From a virus, in the IMG/VR virus record IMGVR_UViG_3300032296_003307, positions 204,740 to 268,739 of that record: a stretch of DNA of 64,000 bases, one strand, 5' to 3'. Positions within the stretch are counted from its first letter, which is position 1; the number at the start of each line of letters is the position of its first letter. Below are positions 47,799 through 57,041 of this stretch, in pieces. Below the pieces are notes generated by a model. It did no database searches. It was not told the DNA's origin and saw nothing but the letters and a program-made list of their open reading frames with translations. The position numbers were made by a program, and so were the translations under genes.

Positions 47799-48397
47799 AA
47801 TTTAAACGTTTCGTTATACGGGCTTTTTTTGTTTACGTATATTTCATGTGAATTTGCGACTATTCCCTTTCTTTCAAAACCTAAGTGTTCAAGAAACGAA
47901 AAATCTTGGTCAACTCCTAATGCTTTGTGATTTTCTACATCCAAAACATGAATAAAAACATCATCAAAATTAATCCCCTTTAACACCTGATTTTCATAAC
48001 CCTCAACGTCTAAACACATAAAATGCACCTCAGTGATGTTGTGTTTATTTAATAATTTAGACAATTGTATTGCGGGATGCGGTTTAGGATTCCAAGACTT
48101 GTTATGAATATTAAGTACACCACCAATCATATAATGACTAAAATCCCCTTCAATATAATCTAATTTGTAATCATCAGATACTAATACATAGTTTTCTACT
48201 ATTGTGTTTGGTCTGTAAATTTTGTACTTGTGGTTAAAATCCATTTTAGGTTCTACAACTAAACCAGTCCATCCGTTCCTTTCTAACGTTGCCGTATTAT
48301 TTTGGTCTTCAGGGTCTGAACCGCCCGCTTCAACAAAAAATTTATTTGTACCTAAATTTTTTATTATAATACCATCAATTCCAAATTGAGCTCCCAT
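47795..48397 (-). CDS. FkbM-family methyltransferase
   Basis: 200 residues. FFVEAGGSDPEDQNNTATLE, RNGWTGLVVEP and FMCLDVEGYENQVLKGI are the SAM-binding and core blocks of FkbM-type enzymes. These usually O-methylate sugars. Four-bp overlap with the SDR gene; presumably modifies a glycan made here. Confidence 0.82.
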   Translation of the reverse strand: MGAQFGIDGIIIKNLGTNKFFVEAGGSDPEDQNNTATLERNGWTGLVVEPKMDFNHKYKIYRPNTIVENYVLVSDDYKLDYIEGDFSHYMIGGVLNIHNKSWNPKPHPAIQLSKLLNKHNITEVHFMCLDVEGYENQVLKGINFDDVFIHVLDVENHKALGVDQDFSFLEHLGFERKGIVANSHEIYVNKKSPYNETFKL

Positions 48398-48440
48398 ATA
48401 AAATAATTTAATTAAAAATCAAAAATTATCAATCTAAGAA

Positions 48441-49454
48441 TTATTTTCTTCTATATTTTACATTTGACTTGTCGTAGATATTATCAATCAAAGAAATTAC
48501 ATTTAGAGTTTCTTTCATTTTAAATTCCTCCAAGTTTTGATATACAAAAGGGTGATTTGGACATGACCCTTCATATGACCCATAGTTATTTGGTTCATTA
48601 GATATTTTGTATTTTTTTCTTATTTTTTCAAATTCAGATTGTGAACCTTGTGACAATAAGTTTGCTGACTCAACAATATTCATTGCTTTACCACCAATCT
48701 TGACAAATCCGTTTGAACCTATTACTGATAGTGAGCATTCTAAATTTCTAGGTTCTGCAGCAATTGTTATTTCACACGTACCACCAAAAGAACCAAAATC
48801 AAATATGGAATAAATGGTGTCCTCAATATCCACATTTGAATGTTTCATATTATATAACTTAGAACTATGAACCTCTGGTAACCCAAAAACAAATTGTAAA
48901 ATGTCTAAATAATGTATTCCTACTTCGTAAAGAGTGCCTCCACCAACAGATGGAATTGCTCTCCACCCACTGAAATATTCTAGTGGTCTTTGCCATCTTT
49001 GAACTAAGTTCACCGAACGGATATCACCTAATAAATTATTCTCTATTGTTTCTTTTAACAGTTGTACTGTTGGATTTAATCTAACTTGTAAAACACAATA
49101 TGCATCTCTATTGTATTTTTCACTCACCGAGATAATTTTTTCAACTTCATCAACAGAAAAAGAAACAGGTTTTTCAACTAAAACATCACAATTATTTTCT
49201 AACGCAAAAATAGATTGGGTGGTATGTAGTGAATTTGGTGTTGCTATGGTCACAAAATCAACTTTACCTGATTTAATCATTTCTTTATAATCAACAAACC
49301 AATCCACACCAAACTTTTCGCCAATTTCTTGTGCGATGTGTTCTTGTATGTCACACACCGCAACTAATTTAAAATTTTTATTTGCCTCAATCGATTCAAT
49401 ATGTCGTGGTAGTATAGCACCACATCCTATTATCCCTACTTTTTTTGTTTTCAT
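48441..49454 (-). CDS. Gfo/Idh/MocA sugar dehydrogenase, WlbA/WbpB-like
   Basis: 337 residues from ATG 49454, 1 bp after the upstream stop; a start 7 codons earlier would overlap that gene. KVGIIGCGAILPRHIESI NAD-binding motif, DVLVEKPVSF (EKP motif with catalytic Lys), QVRLNPTVQLLKETI, RWQRPLEYFSGWRAIPSVGG and EVGIHYLDILQFVFG. The pattern is that of UDP-GlcNAcA 3-dehydrogenases (WlbA/WbpB). The acetyltransferase upstream fits the WbpD step, but the intervening aminotransferase is not seen here. Confidence 0.82.
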   Translation of the reverse strand: MKTKKVGIIGCGAILPRHIESIEANKNFKLVAVCDIQEHIAQEIGEKFGVDWFVDYKEMIKSGKVDFVTIATPNSLHTTQSIFALENNCDVLVEKPVSFSVDEVEKIISVSEKYNRDAYCVLQVRLNPTVQLLKETIENNLLGDIRSVNLVQRWQRPLEYFSGWRAIPSVGGGTLYEVGIHYLDILQFVFGLPEVHSSKLYNMKHSNVDIEDTIYSIFDFGSFGGTCEITIAAEPRNLECSLSVIGSNGFVKIGGKAMNIVESANLLSQGSQSEFEKIRKKYKISNEPNNYGSYEGSCPNHPFVYQNLEEFKMKETLNVISLIDNIYDKSNVKYRRK

Positions 49455-49455
49455 A

Positions 49456-49932
49456 TTATAATATTTTTCTAACAACTTTAATTGGATTTCCGTAAGCTAA
49501 AACCGAATCAGGTACGTTTTTTGAAACCACACTTCCAGCACCAACTAAAGAATTTTCACCAATTATTACACCGCAAATTATAACTGAATTTGCACCGATA
49601 GAACACCCATCTTTAAATATTGTTTTTTTAAACCGATATGGTTTTTTCCAATCCCCGTTTACTTTCGGATATAAATCATTTGTTGTTACTGTGTTTGGAC
49701 CTAAAAAAACATTATTACCAATTTCAACACCTTCGTAAATTAACGAATGATTTTGTATTTTGCAGTTATCCCCAATTACAACATTAGGTCCTATGTGAAC
49801 ACCCTCTCCAATTACACAGTTTTTACCTATGGTTGAATTTTCACAGATGTGGCTAAATGCCCAAATTTTTGTATTTTCCCCAACGTTTTTTGTTTCTACT
49901 ATTGCGGTATCATGTATAAAAACATTTTCCAT
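49456..49932 (-). CDS. Hexapeptide acetyltransferase, WbpD/WlbB-like
   Basis: 158 residues of left-handed beta-helix repeats (IGKNCVIGEG, IGPNVVIGDN, IGNNVFLGPN, IGANSVIICG, IGENSLVGAG). Start VFIHDTAIVETKNVGENTKI and IWAFSHIC match the WbpD subfamily of UDP-sugar N-acetyltransferases. Likely acetylates the 3-amino group of a nucleotide sugar. Pairs with the WlbA-like gene downstream. Confidence 0.82.
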   Translation of the reverse strand: MENVFIHDTAIVETKNVGENTKIWAFSHICENSTIGKNCVIGEGVHIGPNVVIGDNCKIQNHSLIYEGVEIGNNVFLGPNTVTTNDLYPKVNGDWKKPYRFKKTIFKDGCSIGANSVIICGVIIGENSLVGAGSVVSKNVPDSVLAYGNPIKVVRKIL

Positions 49933-49933
49933 A

Positions 49934-50722
49934 TTATTTAACTTTTTTATTTATTTGGTCAATCCAATATTCGTAATCAATCAATTCTTTACTGTTGTTT
50001 TTAACTTTTCGTATTTCTTTTTTAACAAGTTCAATATTATTTAAATCTATCGGGTTGTTCAAGAAAACTATTGGTAAAAATTTATACAGGGCGTTATATA
50101 TGGCGTCATACTTTGTCCTGTCACCAACACAAACAGGAATGCAGTCCAAATAAAGCGCCTCATAGGTTCTGATACACTCTAATCCGTTACCTGTTGGGGA
50201 AACCACTCCAATATACTCTTTCATTTTTTTAACGTATTCACGGTATGTTAATCCATACTCAAAGTCTATATTTTGTGATACCATGCAAATTTGTTTTATT
50301 AAATTCCTATAGTTTGGGTTGGTATAAACATTAAAATTTGCATACAATTTTTCATAAATTGGTTCTTGGTTTATTATCTCTTCTCCAGTTAAAAACGGTA
50401 ATTTTTCAAAAATGGCGTCGTTAATCATACCGTGACCTTCTCTTTTAGGTGCGTATTGATTTTCAACACCAATTGGTATTGGTGTTACAATGCTATTGTA
50501 TACGGTAGAATTTGTTGCAAATATGTGTTTTACGTTGTGTGGTTTTTGTTTAAGAATTTCTTCAGTAAAACTTATATCACCATTCATAATTAACATTACA
50601 ACCTTGTGAGGTATTGTTGACACCCTTCTGAATTCAGGTATTACATGGTCTATCTTACAAAAAACAATTCTTTCATCGTCGTGTAACTCAGAAAACCTGT
50701 TCATTTGAATTAAATTGTTCAT
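49934..50722 (-). CDS. Exostosin-like glycosyltransferase
   Basis: 262 residues from ATG 50722 (MNNLIQMNRFSEL), 1 bp after the upstream stop; an earlier ATG would overlap that gene by 26 bp. C-terminal block VSPTGNGLECIRTYEALYLD then CIPVCVGD resembles the nucleotide-sugar site of exostosin/GT47-type enzymes. Specificity unknown. Confidence 0.65.
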   Translation of the reverse strand: MNNLIQMNRFSELHDDERIVFCKIDHVIPEFRRVSTIPHKVVMLIMNGDISFTEEILKQKPHNVKHIFATNSTVYNSIVTPIPIGVENQYAPKREGHGMINDAIFEKLPFLTGEEIINQEPIYEKLYANFNVYTNPNYRNLIKQICMVSQNIDFEYGLTYREYVKKMKEYIGVVSPTGNGLECIRTYEALYLDCIPVCVGDRTKYDAIYNALYKFLPIVFLNNPIDLNNIELVKKEIRKVKNNSKELIDYEYWIDQINKKVK

Positions 50723-50723
50723 C

Positions 50724-51512
50724 TTATATAAAGTAGGGTATTTTATCAAATAAAGTATCTAAATAATTTTTGTGTTCACTGTATGGTCTTACAGAATGGC
50801 ACTCTATATAAAAATTTTTATTTAAAAGAATTTCGTTGTAGGGTACCTCAATATTTCTGTAACAATCGACTCTCCTCTTTAAAAAATCCGATGATTTACT
50901 AAGTGCGGATATTCTTTTTCTATAAGGAAAATTCATTAGTTTTTTACAACTGTATGCCTCGTCCATACCCCACTTATCACCCCACATTGTGATTACACCA
51001 CTATTTTCTAATTTTAATATTTCTTCTTCAAAAGTATCTTCAAAATCATAAACATCCCAAAACGTACTACCTTTTGCAATGTGATATGCGGAAGGGCTGT
51101 ATCCATTTTCATACCATGTTAATTTAGATTTACCCTCTAATTTATATTGGTCGTCTATCAACATAACATAGTTATCATCAGGAACGTCTTTTATAGTATC
51201 TCTTAAGAAGTAGGTACCTAAAGGTATTTGGTCAATACCCATAATAGCACAAACATCATCCTCAAAAAATTTTGTAAAATAAAATAAACCCCAAGTATAT
51301 TGCCAAGGTTTGATATCAGGAACCGATGGTTGTACTAAAATTTCCCCATATTCAGTAGATAAATTAATTTCATCTAATTCTTCTTGTGTTCCGAAAAATA
51401 TTAAGGTTGGTTTAATACCAAACTTTTCTTTATACGTAAAAGAAAGTTTGTTCCAAAAATCATAATACAATGGATTGTTATTTGTTGATAATATAACTCT
51501 ATCTACTTTCAT
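50724..51512 (-). CDS. Probable glycosyltransferase-like protein
   Basis: 262 residues. Begins MKVDRVILSTNNNPLYYDFW, with CAIMGIDQIPLGTYF where a GT-A acidic metal motif might lie, and DNYVMLIDDQYK. No clear family block; context within a GT run suggests a sugar-transfer or related role. Confidence 0.5.
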   Translation of the reverse strand: MKVDRVILSTNNNPLYYDFWNKLSFTYKEKFGIKPTLIFFGTQEELDEINLSTEYGEILVQPSVPDIKPWQYTWGLFYFTKFFEDDVCAIMGIDQIPLGTYFLRDTIKDVPDDNYVMLIDDQYKLEGKSKLTWYENGYSPSAYHIAKGSTFWDVYDFEDTFEEEILKLENSGVITMWGDKWGMDEAYSCKKLMNFPYRKRISALSKSSDFLKRRVDCYRNIEVPYNEILLNKNFYIECHSVRPYSEHKNYLDTLFDKIPYFI

Positions 51513-51515
51513 AAC

Positions 51516-52325
51516 TTAATTAATTGTTGTTCTGTGACTTCCGTGATAATACGAAATGTCTTTATTTTCCTCATAGTTTTTATTGTCTATTAGTGTTGAT
51601 AATATAACACCCCAAACAGGTAAGTCACCCCACCTATTACTATAAATCCCGTGTGAATCGTCCACCTCATCTAAAAACATACATACAATGTCATTATCTA
51701 AAAAGTATTGAATGTCTACTATCATAAAGTTGGTATACGGACACTTAATTTCTTCAAATGATTTATATGGAGAAATACCGTTAACTGAAATAAAACTCTC
51801 CCAAAGATTTTTTAAACCAACAATGACATAATCCTCGTCTTGTCCTTGAAACATTGGTGAGGAGAAATATATTTCATTCTCCGTCATACGTTTTATTGTA
51901 TTTGGGTCAAACTTGGTTACGACACAATCTTCATCAATTCTTATGATGTATTTGTAATTGGATAAATAATCCAAAAAATCCATAGACCAAAAATGACACA
52001 TGTGTTTGTATCCTAATGGAAAGGCCATTGACTGTGGTGTTGGTGGGCATAACAACATATTTATTTTGTTTTTCTTGTCGTCAAAAGCTGTTTTTGGGTA
52101 TGCCTTTTTAATATCAATAAACGTTAAGTTTAACCCTTTGCTATTGGACGAAATAAATGTTTGGTGTTCTTTGGTTATATTTCCTTCGTGAAAAAGTATT
52201 ATGTCATATTTTTCACTTGTTTTAGAAATAATGTTATCGTATATACTTTTGTTTCTAAGTATAAGATTTTGATATCCATTTAAGTCTTGATATCCTCTAG
52301 TTAATGCAACTATAGCGTTTTTCAT
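51516..52325 (-). CDS. GT-A glycosyltransferase (GT15-like)
   Basis: 269 residues. YKYIIRIDEDCVV gives a D-x-D, and NRWGDLPVWGVILSTLID with YYHGSHR near the C-terminus resembles the acceptor/catalytic region of GT15/KRE2-like mannosyltransferases. Cytoplasmic; substrate unknown. Confidence 0.6.
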   Translation of the reverse strand: MKNAIVALTRGYQDLNGYQNLILRNKSIYDNIISKTSEKYDIILFHEGNITKEHQTFISSNSKGLNLTFIDIKKAYPKTAFDDKKNKINMLLCPPTPQSMAFPLGYKHMCHFWSMDFLDYLSNYKYIIRIDEDCVVTKFDPNTIKRMTENEIYFSSPMFQGQDEDYVIVGLKNLWESFISVNGISPYKSFEEIKCPYTNFMIVDIQYFLDNDIVCMFLDEVDDSHGIYSNRWGDLPVWGVILSTLIDNKNYEENKDISYYHGSHRTTIN

Positions 52326-52330
52326 AAAAA

Positions 52331-53761
52331 TTATGACATGTTGTTTGTTGTGAGTTTACCCATAATAGATTCGGTATCAACATAATGACCTTGAGTCTTG
52401 TGAGAATCCATTTGAAAATGTTTTAGAAAATTTGCAGTCAAGGCCATTTTTTTTCTATTGAATAATGAAAACAACGTTATTGAGCGCTCGTGATAGTGTC
52501 CTGCGTTTTTATCGTTTCTGAACTTAGTAACCAAAGGAACTACCCAATTCATGTACTTATCAAACACGTCTTTTCTAAATGTGGTATTGGATGTTGCAGA
52601 CCAATGTTGAACTGTTCCTTTTTGAACTGCTGCTTCAACACTGTTTTTTAAATCTAACCCATAGACTGATTTCATTGCTTCGTCCAAACCATTTATAAAT
52701 GGGGCGTGTTTGATAAACATGTTGTGATTTGCAGGGTATGGTATATACCCAATCATGTCTGTTTTTTCATAATAAAACTTAAACATGTTTGTTTCAAAAT
52801 CAGGTACATAGTTAATATCATACTCAAAAAGATTAACATATTCACTGTCAATTAAGTTGTGTTTCCATAAAGTATACCAACCAGTGAAAGAAGTTAATTG
52901 AGGATAGTTTTCCAAATTGCCTTCATAATTTCTAGAAATAATTATGTTTGGAACGTCCGTTAATTTGTCTATAGGTCTGTTCCCAACAAAAACATACTTG
53001 TAACTACTAAAACCAATAAATTTTTTTATTCTTTCAAACTCCAATAATAAATCTTGGTCGTGAATAAAAATAAAAGTTTTGACATATTTTTCAGGTTCGG
53101 TAATGTCTATAGGAAGTTTTTCTGAAAATTTTTCAACAAAAGATTCCCTATTAGATTCCCACTGTTCATTTGTTTGACCCACTGACAAATGAGTTACTCT
53201 AATGTCAGTACATATACCTATTTGAACGTTTTTAATGTAGTTTCTAAAACAGAAATCAATATCATAGAAATGAAATCCTTTTACAGACTCATCAAAATTT
53301 TCAACTATGTTTTTTTTGTTTACCGCAAAAAACAATCCATCCACAATAATTGTGGGTTCTAATTTGTTACCAATATCTTTAGAGTATTTGGACTCCCACT
53401 TCTTACCTTCCGATTCATGATTTACGATACCATACATGGCAGATGTCATTTCCCACCACCTACCTGTTTCGGGTAGATATTTTGTCCCTGCTAAACCTAT
53501 AATCCCATATTCAGGGTTTTTGTTGAAGTGTGATTTTAGTTTGTGAGCCCAACCATTAGTATCAAATTTTAAGTCGTCGTGACAAAAAACAACAATATCA
53601 TATTCAGATTGTTCTAAAATTTTGTTATAGACTTCCGTCAAAGAATATTGACCATTATTTTCTATCGGAATAATTTGAATTTTTTTATTACCAGATGTTT
53701 TCTTTAATTGTTCGATGTATTTTTCATCGATTTTACGAGTGCTATATCCTATTGTAATCAT
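52331..53761 (-). CDS. Two-domain glycosyltransferase (GT2 plus second domain)
   Basis: 476 residues. N-terminal GT2-like domain (1-220): IVVFCHDDLKFDTNGWAHKL, GIIGLAGTKYLPETGRWWEM, VDGLFFAVNKKNIVENFDES and FHFYDIDFCFR, with a DxD-like HDD motif. The second domain (about 225-476) has YKYVFVGNRPIDKLTDV and FRKDVFDKYMNWVVPLV and may add another transferase or acceptor-binding function. Specificity unknown. Confidence 0.7.
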   Translation of the reverse strand: MITIGYSTRKIDEKYIEQLKKTSGNKKIQIIPIENNGQYSLTEVYNKILEQSEYDIVVFCHDDLKFDTNGWAHKLKSHFNKNPEYGIIGLAGTKYLPETGRWWEMTSAMYGIVNHESEGKKWESKYSKDIGNKLEPTIIVDGLFFAVNKKNIVENFDESVKGFHFYDIDFCFRNYIKNVQIGICTDIRVTHLSVGQTNEQWESNRESFVEKFSEKLPIDITEPEKYVKTFIFIHDQDLLLEFERIKKFIGFSSYKYVFVGNRPIDKLTDVPNIIISRNYEGNLENYPQLTSFTGWYTLWKHNLIDSEYVNLFEYDINYVPDFETNMFKFYYEKTDMIGYIPYPANHNMFIKHAPFINGLDEAMKSVYGLDLKNSVEAAVQKGTVQHWSATSNTTFRKDVFDKYMNWVVPLVTKFRNDKNAGHYHERSITLFSLFNRKKMALTANFLKHFQMDSHKTQGHYVDTESIMGKLTTNNMS

Positions 53762-53764
53762 ATT

Positions 53765-54490
53765 TTAATTATACATAAAATCTCTTGCTAATGTATCTTC
53801 AACATCACAAAAATCAAATTTAGTTTGATGCCACTGCTCAGGTTTTTTAGTAGGACCATTATCTGACTGACCTCTTTCACACCTGATTATCCAATCTTCT
53901 AATGTTTTGTGATGGTAATGATTTAATTGTGCGGTGTCAATAGTTCCCTTATCATTGTAAGGACCAACAAAAAATTTTTTATTCGTATCCATTAAAGGAA
54001 CATTTGGATTGTGAGGAAGTACCATACGACCTCCTGATGACATTTTTAATATTGTTTTAACATGTCTATCAACATCTTTTTGTTTAATAGTAAATTGTTT
54101 TAATAGAGAATTAGAATTTTCGTCTCGTTTTAATTTACCATTAGCACCAAAAAATTGCCAGTTTATTCCAATTCCGCTTGGGTTATTATATTCTTCTAAA
54201 AATGAGTTAATGTTTTCGTGTTTTTTTAACACTAGAAATTCGTCGCAATCAAAAAAAGCCGCCCACTCGTATTCTGTTTTATATGTGTTTATAAAATGAT
54301 TATAAACTTCCATCTGTTTACGGTGCCCGTCATATTGTATTTTTTTTAAGTAAGGACGATTTATCTTACATCTCCAATCATTTTCATAGATTACAATTTC
54401 ATCAAATCCTAATTTATGATTGTAATCAATCCATTCTTCAATGTAATTGTCTTCGTCTTTCGCAATACAAATTAGTGCCGATTTTTTCAT
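53765..54490 (-). CDS. Glycosyltransferase (GT92/GT2-like)
   Basis: 241 residues. ALICIAKDEDNYIEEWIDYN, HKLGFDEIVIYENDW, EWAAFFDCDEFLVLKK (DCD metal motif) and LNHYHHKTLEDWIIRCERG match the Glyco_tranf_2_4/GT92 group. Overlaps the dUTPase gene by 4 bp. Confidence 0.8.
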   Translation of the reverse strand: MKKSALICIAKDEDNYIEEWIDYNHKLGFDEIVIYENDWRCKINRPYLKKIQYDGHRKQMEVYNHFINTYKTEYEWAAFFDCDEFLVLKKHENINSFLEEYNNPSGIGINWQFFGANGKLKRDENSNSLLKQFTIKQKDVDRHVKTILKMSSGGRMVLPHNPNVPLMDTNKKFFVGPYNDKGTIDTAQLNHYHHKTLEDWIIRCERGQSDNGPTKKPEQWHQTKFDFCDVEDTLARDFMYN

Positions 54491-55080
54491 AATCCCGTAC
54501 TCCCAAATCCATTTTCACCTCTTTCTCCACTGTCTATGTTTTTACTTTCTTTTATTACCACAACCTCACCATCCAAAACAGGTGACAAAACCGCTTGAGC
54601 TATTTTATCTCCTGATTTAATATGATAGTCTTCTTTATTTGTGTTAAAAATTATCACCATAACCTCTCCCGTATAACCTCTGTCTACAGTACCGGGAGAA
54701 TTTAAAACCATTAATCCTTTTTTAGACGCCAAACCGCTTTTAGAACGAATTTGCATTTCGTATCCAACAGGTATCTTGAATTTTAATCCTGTACCAACAA
54801 CCGCTCTTCCTAGTCCTGGTATGTTAACATCGTTAATTGCGTGTAAATCAAATCCACTATCAGACGGATAATTGTACAATGGTGTTACTGCGTTATCTTT
54901 AATTTTTTCATAGACTAATGTATGTCTATATCTGTCAACTTTAAAATTCCTTTCAAGTTCTTCTAAGTCTAAACCATCTAATAGTTGAGCATCACTTTCA
55001 GATATATCTTCTTTTATGGTTTGTTCTAACTCCTCTAGTAATTTTTTTAGTTCTTTTTCTAATTCGTCTCCGTAAATCAT
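54487..55080 (-). CDS. dut: dUTPase with N-terminal extension
   Basis: 197 residues. All five trimeric dUTPase motifs: SDSGFDLHA, RSKSGLASKKG, NSPGTVDRGYTGEV, GDKIAQAVLSPV and the C-terminal SGERGENGFGSTG. Hydrolyses dUTP to dUMP, keeping uracil out of DNA and feeding dTMP synthesis. About 55 extra acidic, helical N-terminal residues precede the core, unlike the ~150-residue standard enzyme. Encoded between nucleotide/DNA and glycan genes. Confidence 0.92.
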   Translation of the reverse strand: MIYGDELEKELKKLLEELEQTIKEDISESDAQLLDGLDLEELERNFKVDRYRHTLVYEKIKDNAVTPLYNYPSDSGFDLHAINDVNIPGLGRAVVGTGLKFKIPVGYEMQIRSKSGLASKKGLMVLNSPGTVDRGYTGEVMVIIFNTNKEDYHIKSGDKIAQAVLSPVLDGEVVVIKESKNIDSGERGENGFGSTGL

Positions 55081-55781
55081 TATCTTAAATTTTTTAATTT
55101 ATCTATTAGTTTAACCAACACAAGGACATCTCTTTCACAGTATTGACAAATCGCATCTAACATATCGTCTAACCAATATGCGTCATGTACTCGGTTACCG
55201 GTAACTTCACCTTCCTTTGATGACTCAACACCCATGGCGGCACACATTAATTCCAAAGACGCCAATCCCCAAGGATTACCCGCTCTCCACACTTCTAATG
55301 TGTCAATTGCTTTAACTTCCCATGGTTTTGTATCATGACGAGGTAATAGTTTTGAAGGTTCAATACCATTAATCATCATTCGTTTAATCATTACAGGGAT
55401 GTCAAAGTTTTTAATATTGTGACCACACATCCAAAAATTCAAATTGTGACACCTTTCAAAAAGATGGTTAACTTCTTTTAACAATTCATATTCATTATGG
55501 TTTTTAAGGACCTGAGAACGAACTTTACCTTCCTTATCAACAAACGCCATACACACACAAACAATCTTAGAAAATTCAGGAACCAATGCCGCTCTATTGT
55601 GGTAAACATCTTTCGATGGTAAACCCGCATCTTCAGGATAACGCTTCAAAAACCAATCAAAATAATTGTGAAATTGTTTGTGAAGCATTGGGTATTTTTC
55701 CTGTAAGTCTTCGTATGTTGATGTTATTCCGACAGTTTCTATGTCTAAGAATAAAATGTTTTGTAATGGTATGTCTATCAT
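55080..55781 (-). CDS. 3'-5' exonuclease (DnaQ/PolB-exonuclease-like)
   Basis: 233 residues. ExoI FLDIET (Asp13, Glu15), ExoII CGHNIKNFDIPVM and ExoIII CQYCERDVLVL, the DEDDy-type metal-binding set. Stand-alone domain, so it may proofread for a separate polymerase or trim DNA/RNA. One-bp overlap with dUTPase suggests a replication-related pair within the glycan operon. Confidence 0.85.
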   Translation of the reverse strand: MIDIPLQNILFLDIETVGITSTYEDLQEKYPMLHKQFHNYFDWFLKRYPEDAGLPSKDVYHNRAALVPEFSKIVCVCMAFVDKEGKVRSQVLKNHNEYELLKEVNHLFERCHNLNFWMCGHNIKNFDIPVMIKRMMINGIEPSKLLPRHDTKPWEVKAIDTLEVWRAGNPWGLASLELMCAAMGVESSKEGEVTGNRVHDAYWLDDMLDAICQYCERDVLVLVKLIDKLKNLR

Positions 55782-56992
55782 AAAATTGATTTGTAAAACT
55801 CTGCTCTTGTTTTTGTTACTGTATTTAAATCGTAAGTGTCTTTTACCGTTTCATATAATCTTTCACCCATATCTTTAACCATATTGGGATTATTGATTAA
55901 TTTTTTAATGAACTTATACCAATCACCATGATTTCTGTTTTCATCAACTAAAAGTGCGTTTCCGTCAACAAAGTTACCATTTTTTAGACAATGTTTCAAA
56001 TCAATAGTGTAGGGACCTACATTTGATGCGATAAGAGCCTTTTTGTAAAATCCCGCTTCAATAACTTTTAATTGAGACTTCATTCTGTTGAATACGTGAT
56101 TTTTAATTGGTGCTAATGACACATCAAATTTTGAGTAATTTTTTGCGTATGAAGTTACAGGTCTTGTCCAAACCCTTTGGTAAAAATTATTATCCCATTT
56201 AGTTGGACCTTCAAATTCTTTCCATTTCATAAGTTCAGTTTTATAGTCCGCCTCAACCATTTTATAATTGTTTGTAACAATTTCTTCATATCTAGCCCAA
56301 ACAGTTTCATGAGGTTCAATTGGTCTTCTTTTCTGTTCTCCCGTGTCTTTGTTAATTTCAGTTACAACTCCTCTAATGTCAAAACCACATAAATAAAACT
56401 GTGTTTCGTTTCTATGAGACTCCAAGTAATTACCTAACCCCTCTATTAACGCCATGTCGTGTAAATGTGAAGAACCTCCTAACCAACCAATTCTTAATTT
56501 ATCGGACTCTAAAGTAGGTTCCATAAACTGACCTTCCTTTGGATTAATTGCGTTAGGAAAAACAACAACATTTTTATTTAATTTACTAATTTCATCTGCG
56601 AAAATTTTTGTAGTTGTCATGACATAACCCGCAACCTTTAAATTTGCCATAATTTTTTCGTGAATTTTTTGTTGCACAATAATTTGATGTATTGGGTGTT
56701 CTTTTGTAGGTAACCAATAATCATCTAAATCCATGATAGTTTTAATTCCCATCATGTTTAGTATTTCTATAAATGTTTTTGCTTTATCATAATCACCACC
56801 TATAGTTCTATGAAAATGAACTATTTGATAGTTAGACCAAAAAGACAAATCGTCCATATTTGGTTCATACTCAATATCTACGTGAAAATCGTTTGGATAT
56901 AAGTTTTGTAAAAAAATGTGAGGGTCGACCGACCTAAACTTACCTACGCCTGTTTTATCTGAAGGCACTACTAAAACTTTAATTTTTGACAT
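55778..56992 (-). CDS. Glycosyltransferase, GT4-like
   Basis: 404 residues. GT-B layout: KIKVLVVPSDKTGVGKFRSV, IVHFHRTIGGDYDKAKTFIE, TIMDLDDYWLPT, VVVFPNAINPKEGQ and a C-terminal RIGWLGGSSHLHD and KSQLKVIEAGFYKKALIASN, with E-A-G-x-x-K near the nucleotide site. First gene of the long operon. Upstream has only a weak TATCTTTT. Confidence 0.78.
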   Translation of the reverse strand: MSKIKVLVVPSDKTGVGKFRSVDPHIFLQNLYPNDFHVDIEYEPNMDDLSFWSNYQIVHFHRTIGGDYDKAKTFIEILNMMGIKTIMDLDDYWLPTKEHPIHQIIVQQKIHEKIMANLKVAGYVMTTTKIFADEISKLNKNVVVFPNAINPKEGQFMEPTLESDKLRIGWLGGSSHLHDMALIEGLGNYLESHRNETQFYLCGFDIRGVVTEINKDTGEQKRRPIEPHETVWARYEEIVTNNYKMVEADYKTELMKWKEFEGPTKWDNNFYQRVWTRPVTSYAKNYSKFDVSLAPIKNHVFNRMKSQLKVIEAGFYKKALIASNVGPYTIDLKHCLKNGNFVDGNALLVDENRNHGDWYKFIKKLINNPNMVKDMGERLYETVKDTYDLNTVTKTRAEFYKSIL

Positions 56993-57041
56993 CTTATTCT
57001 TTTCAGAAAAAGATACAAAAAATTACGTAAAAATCAAAAGA

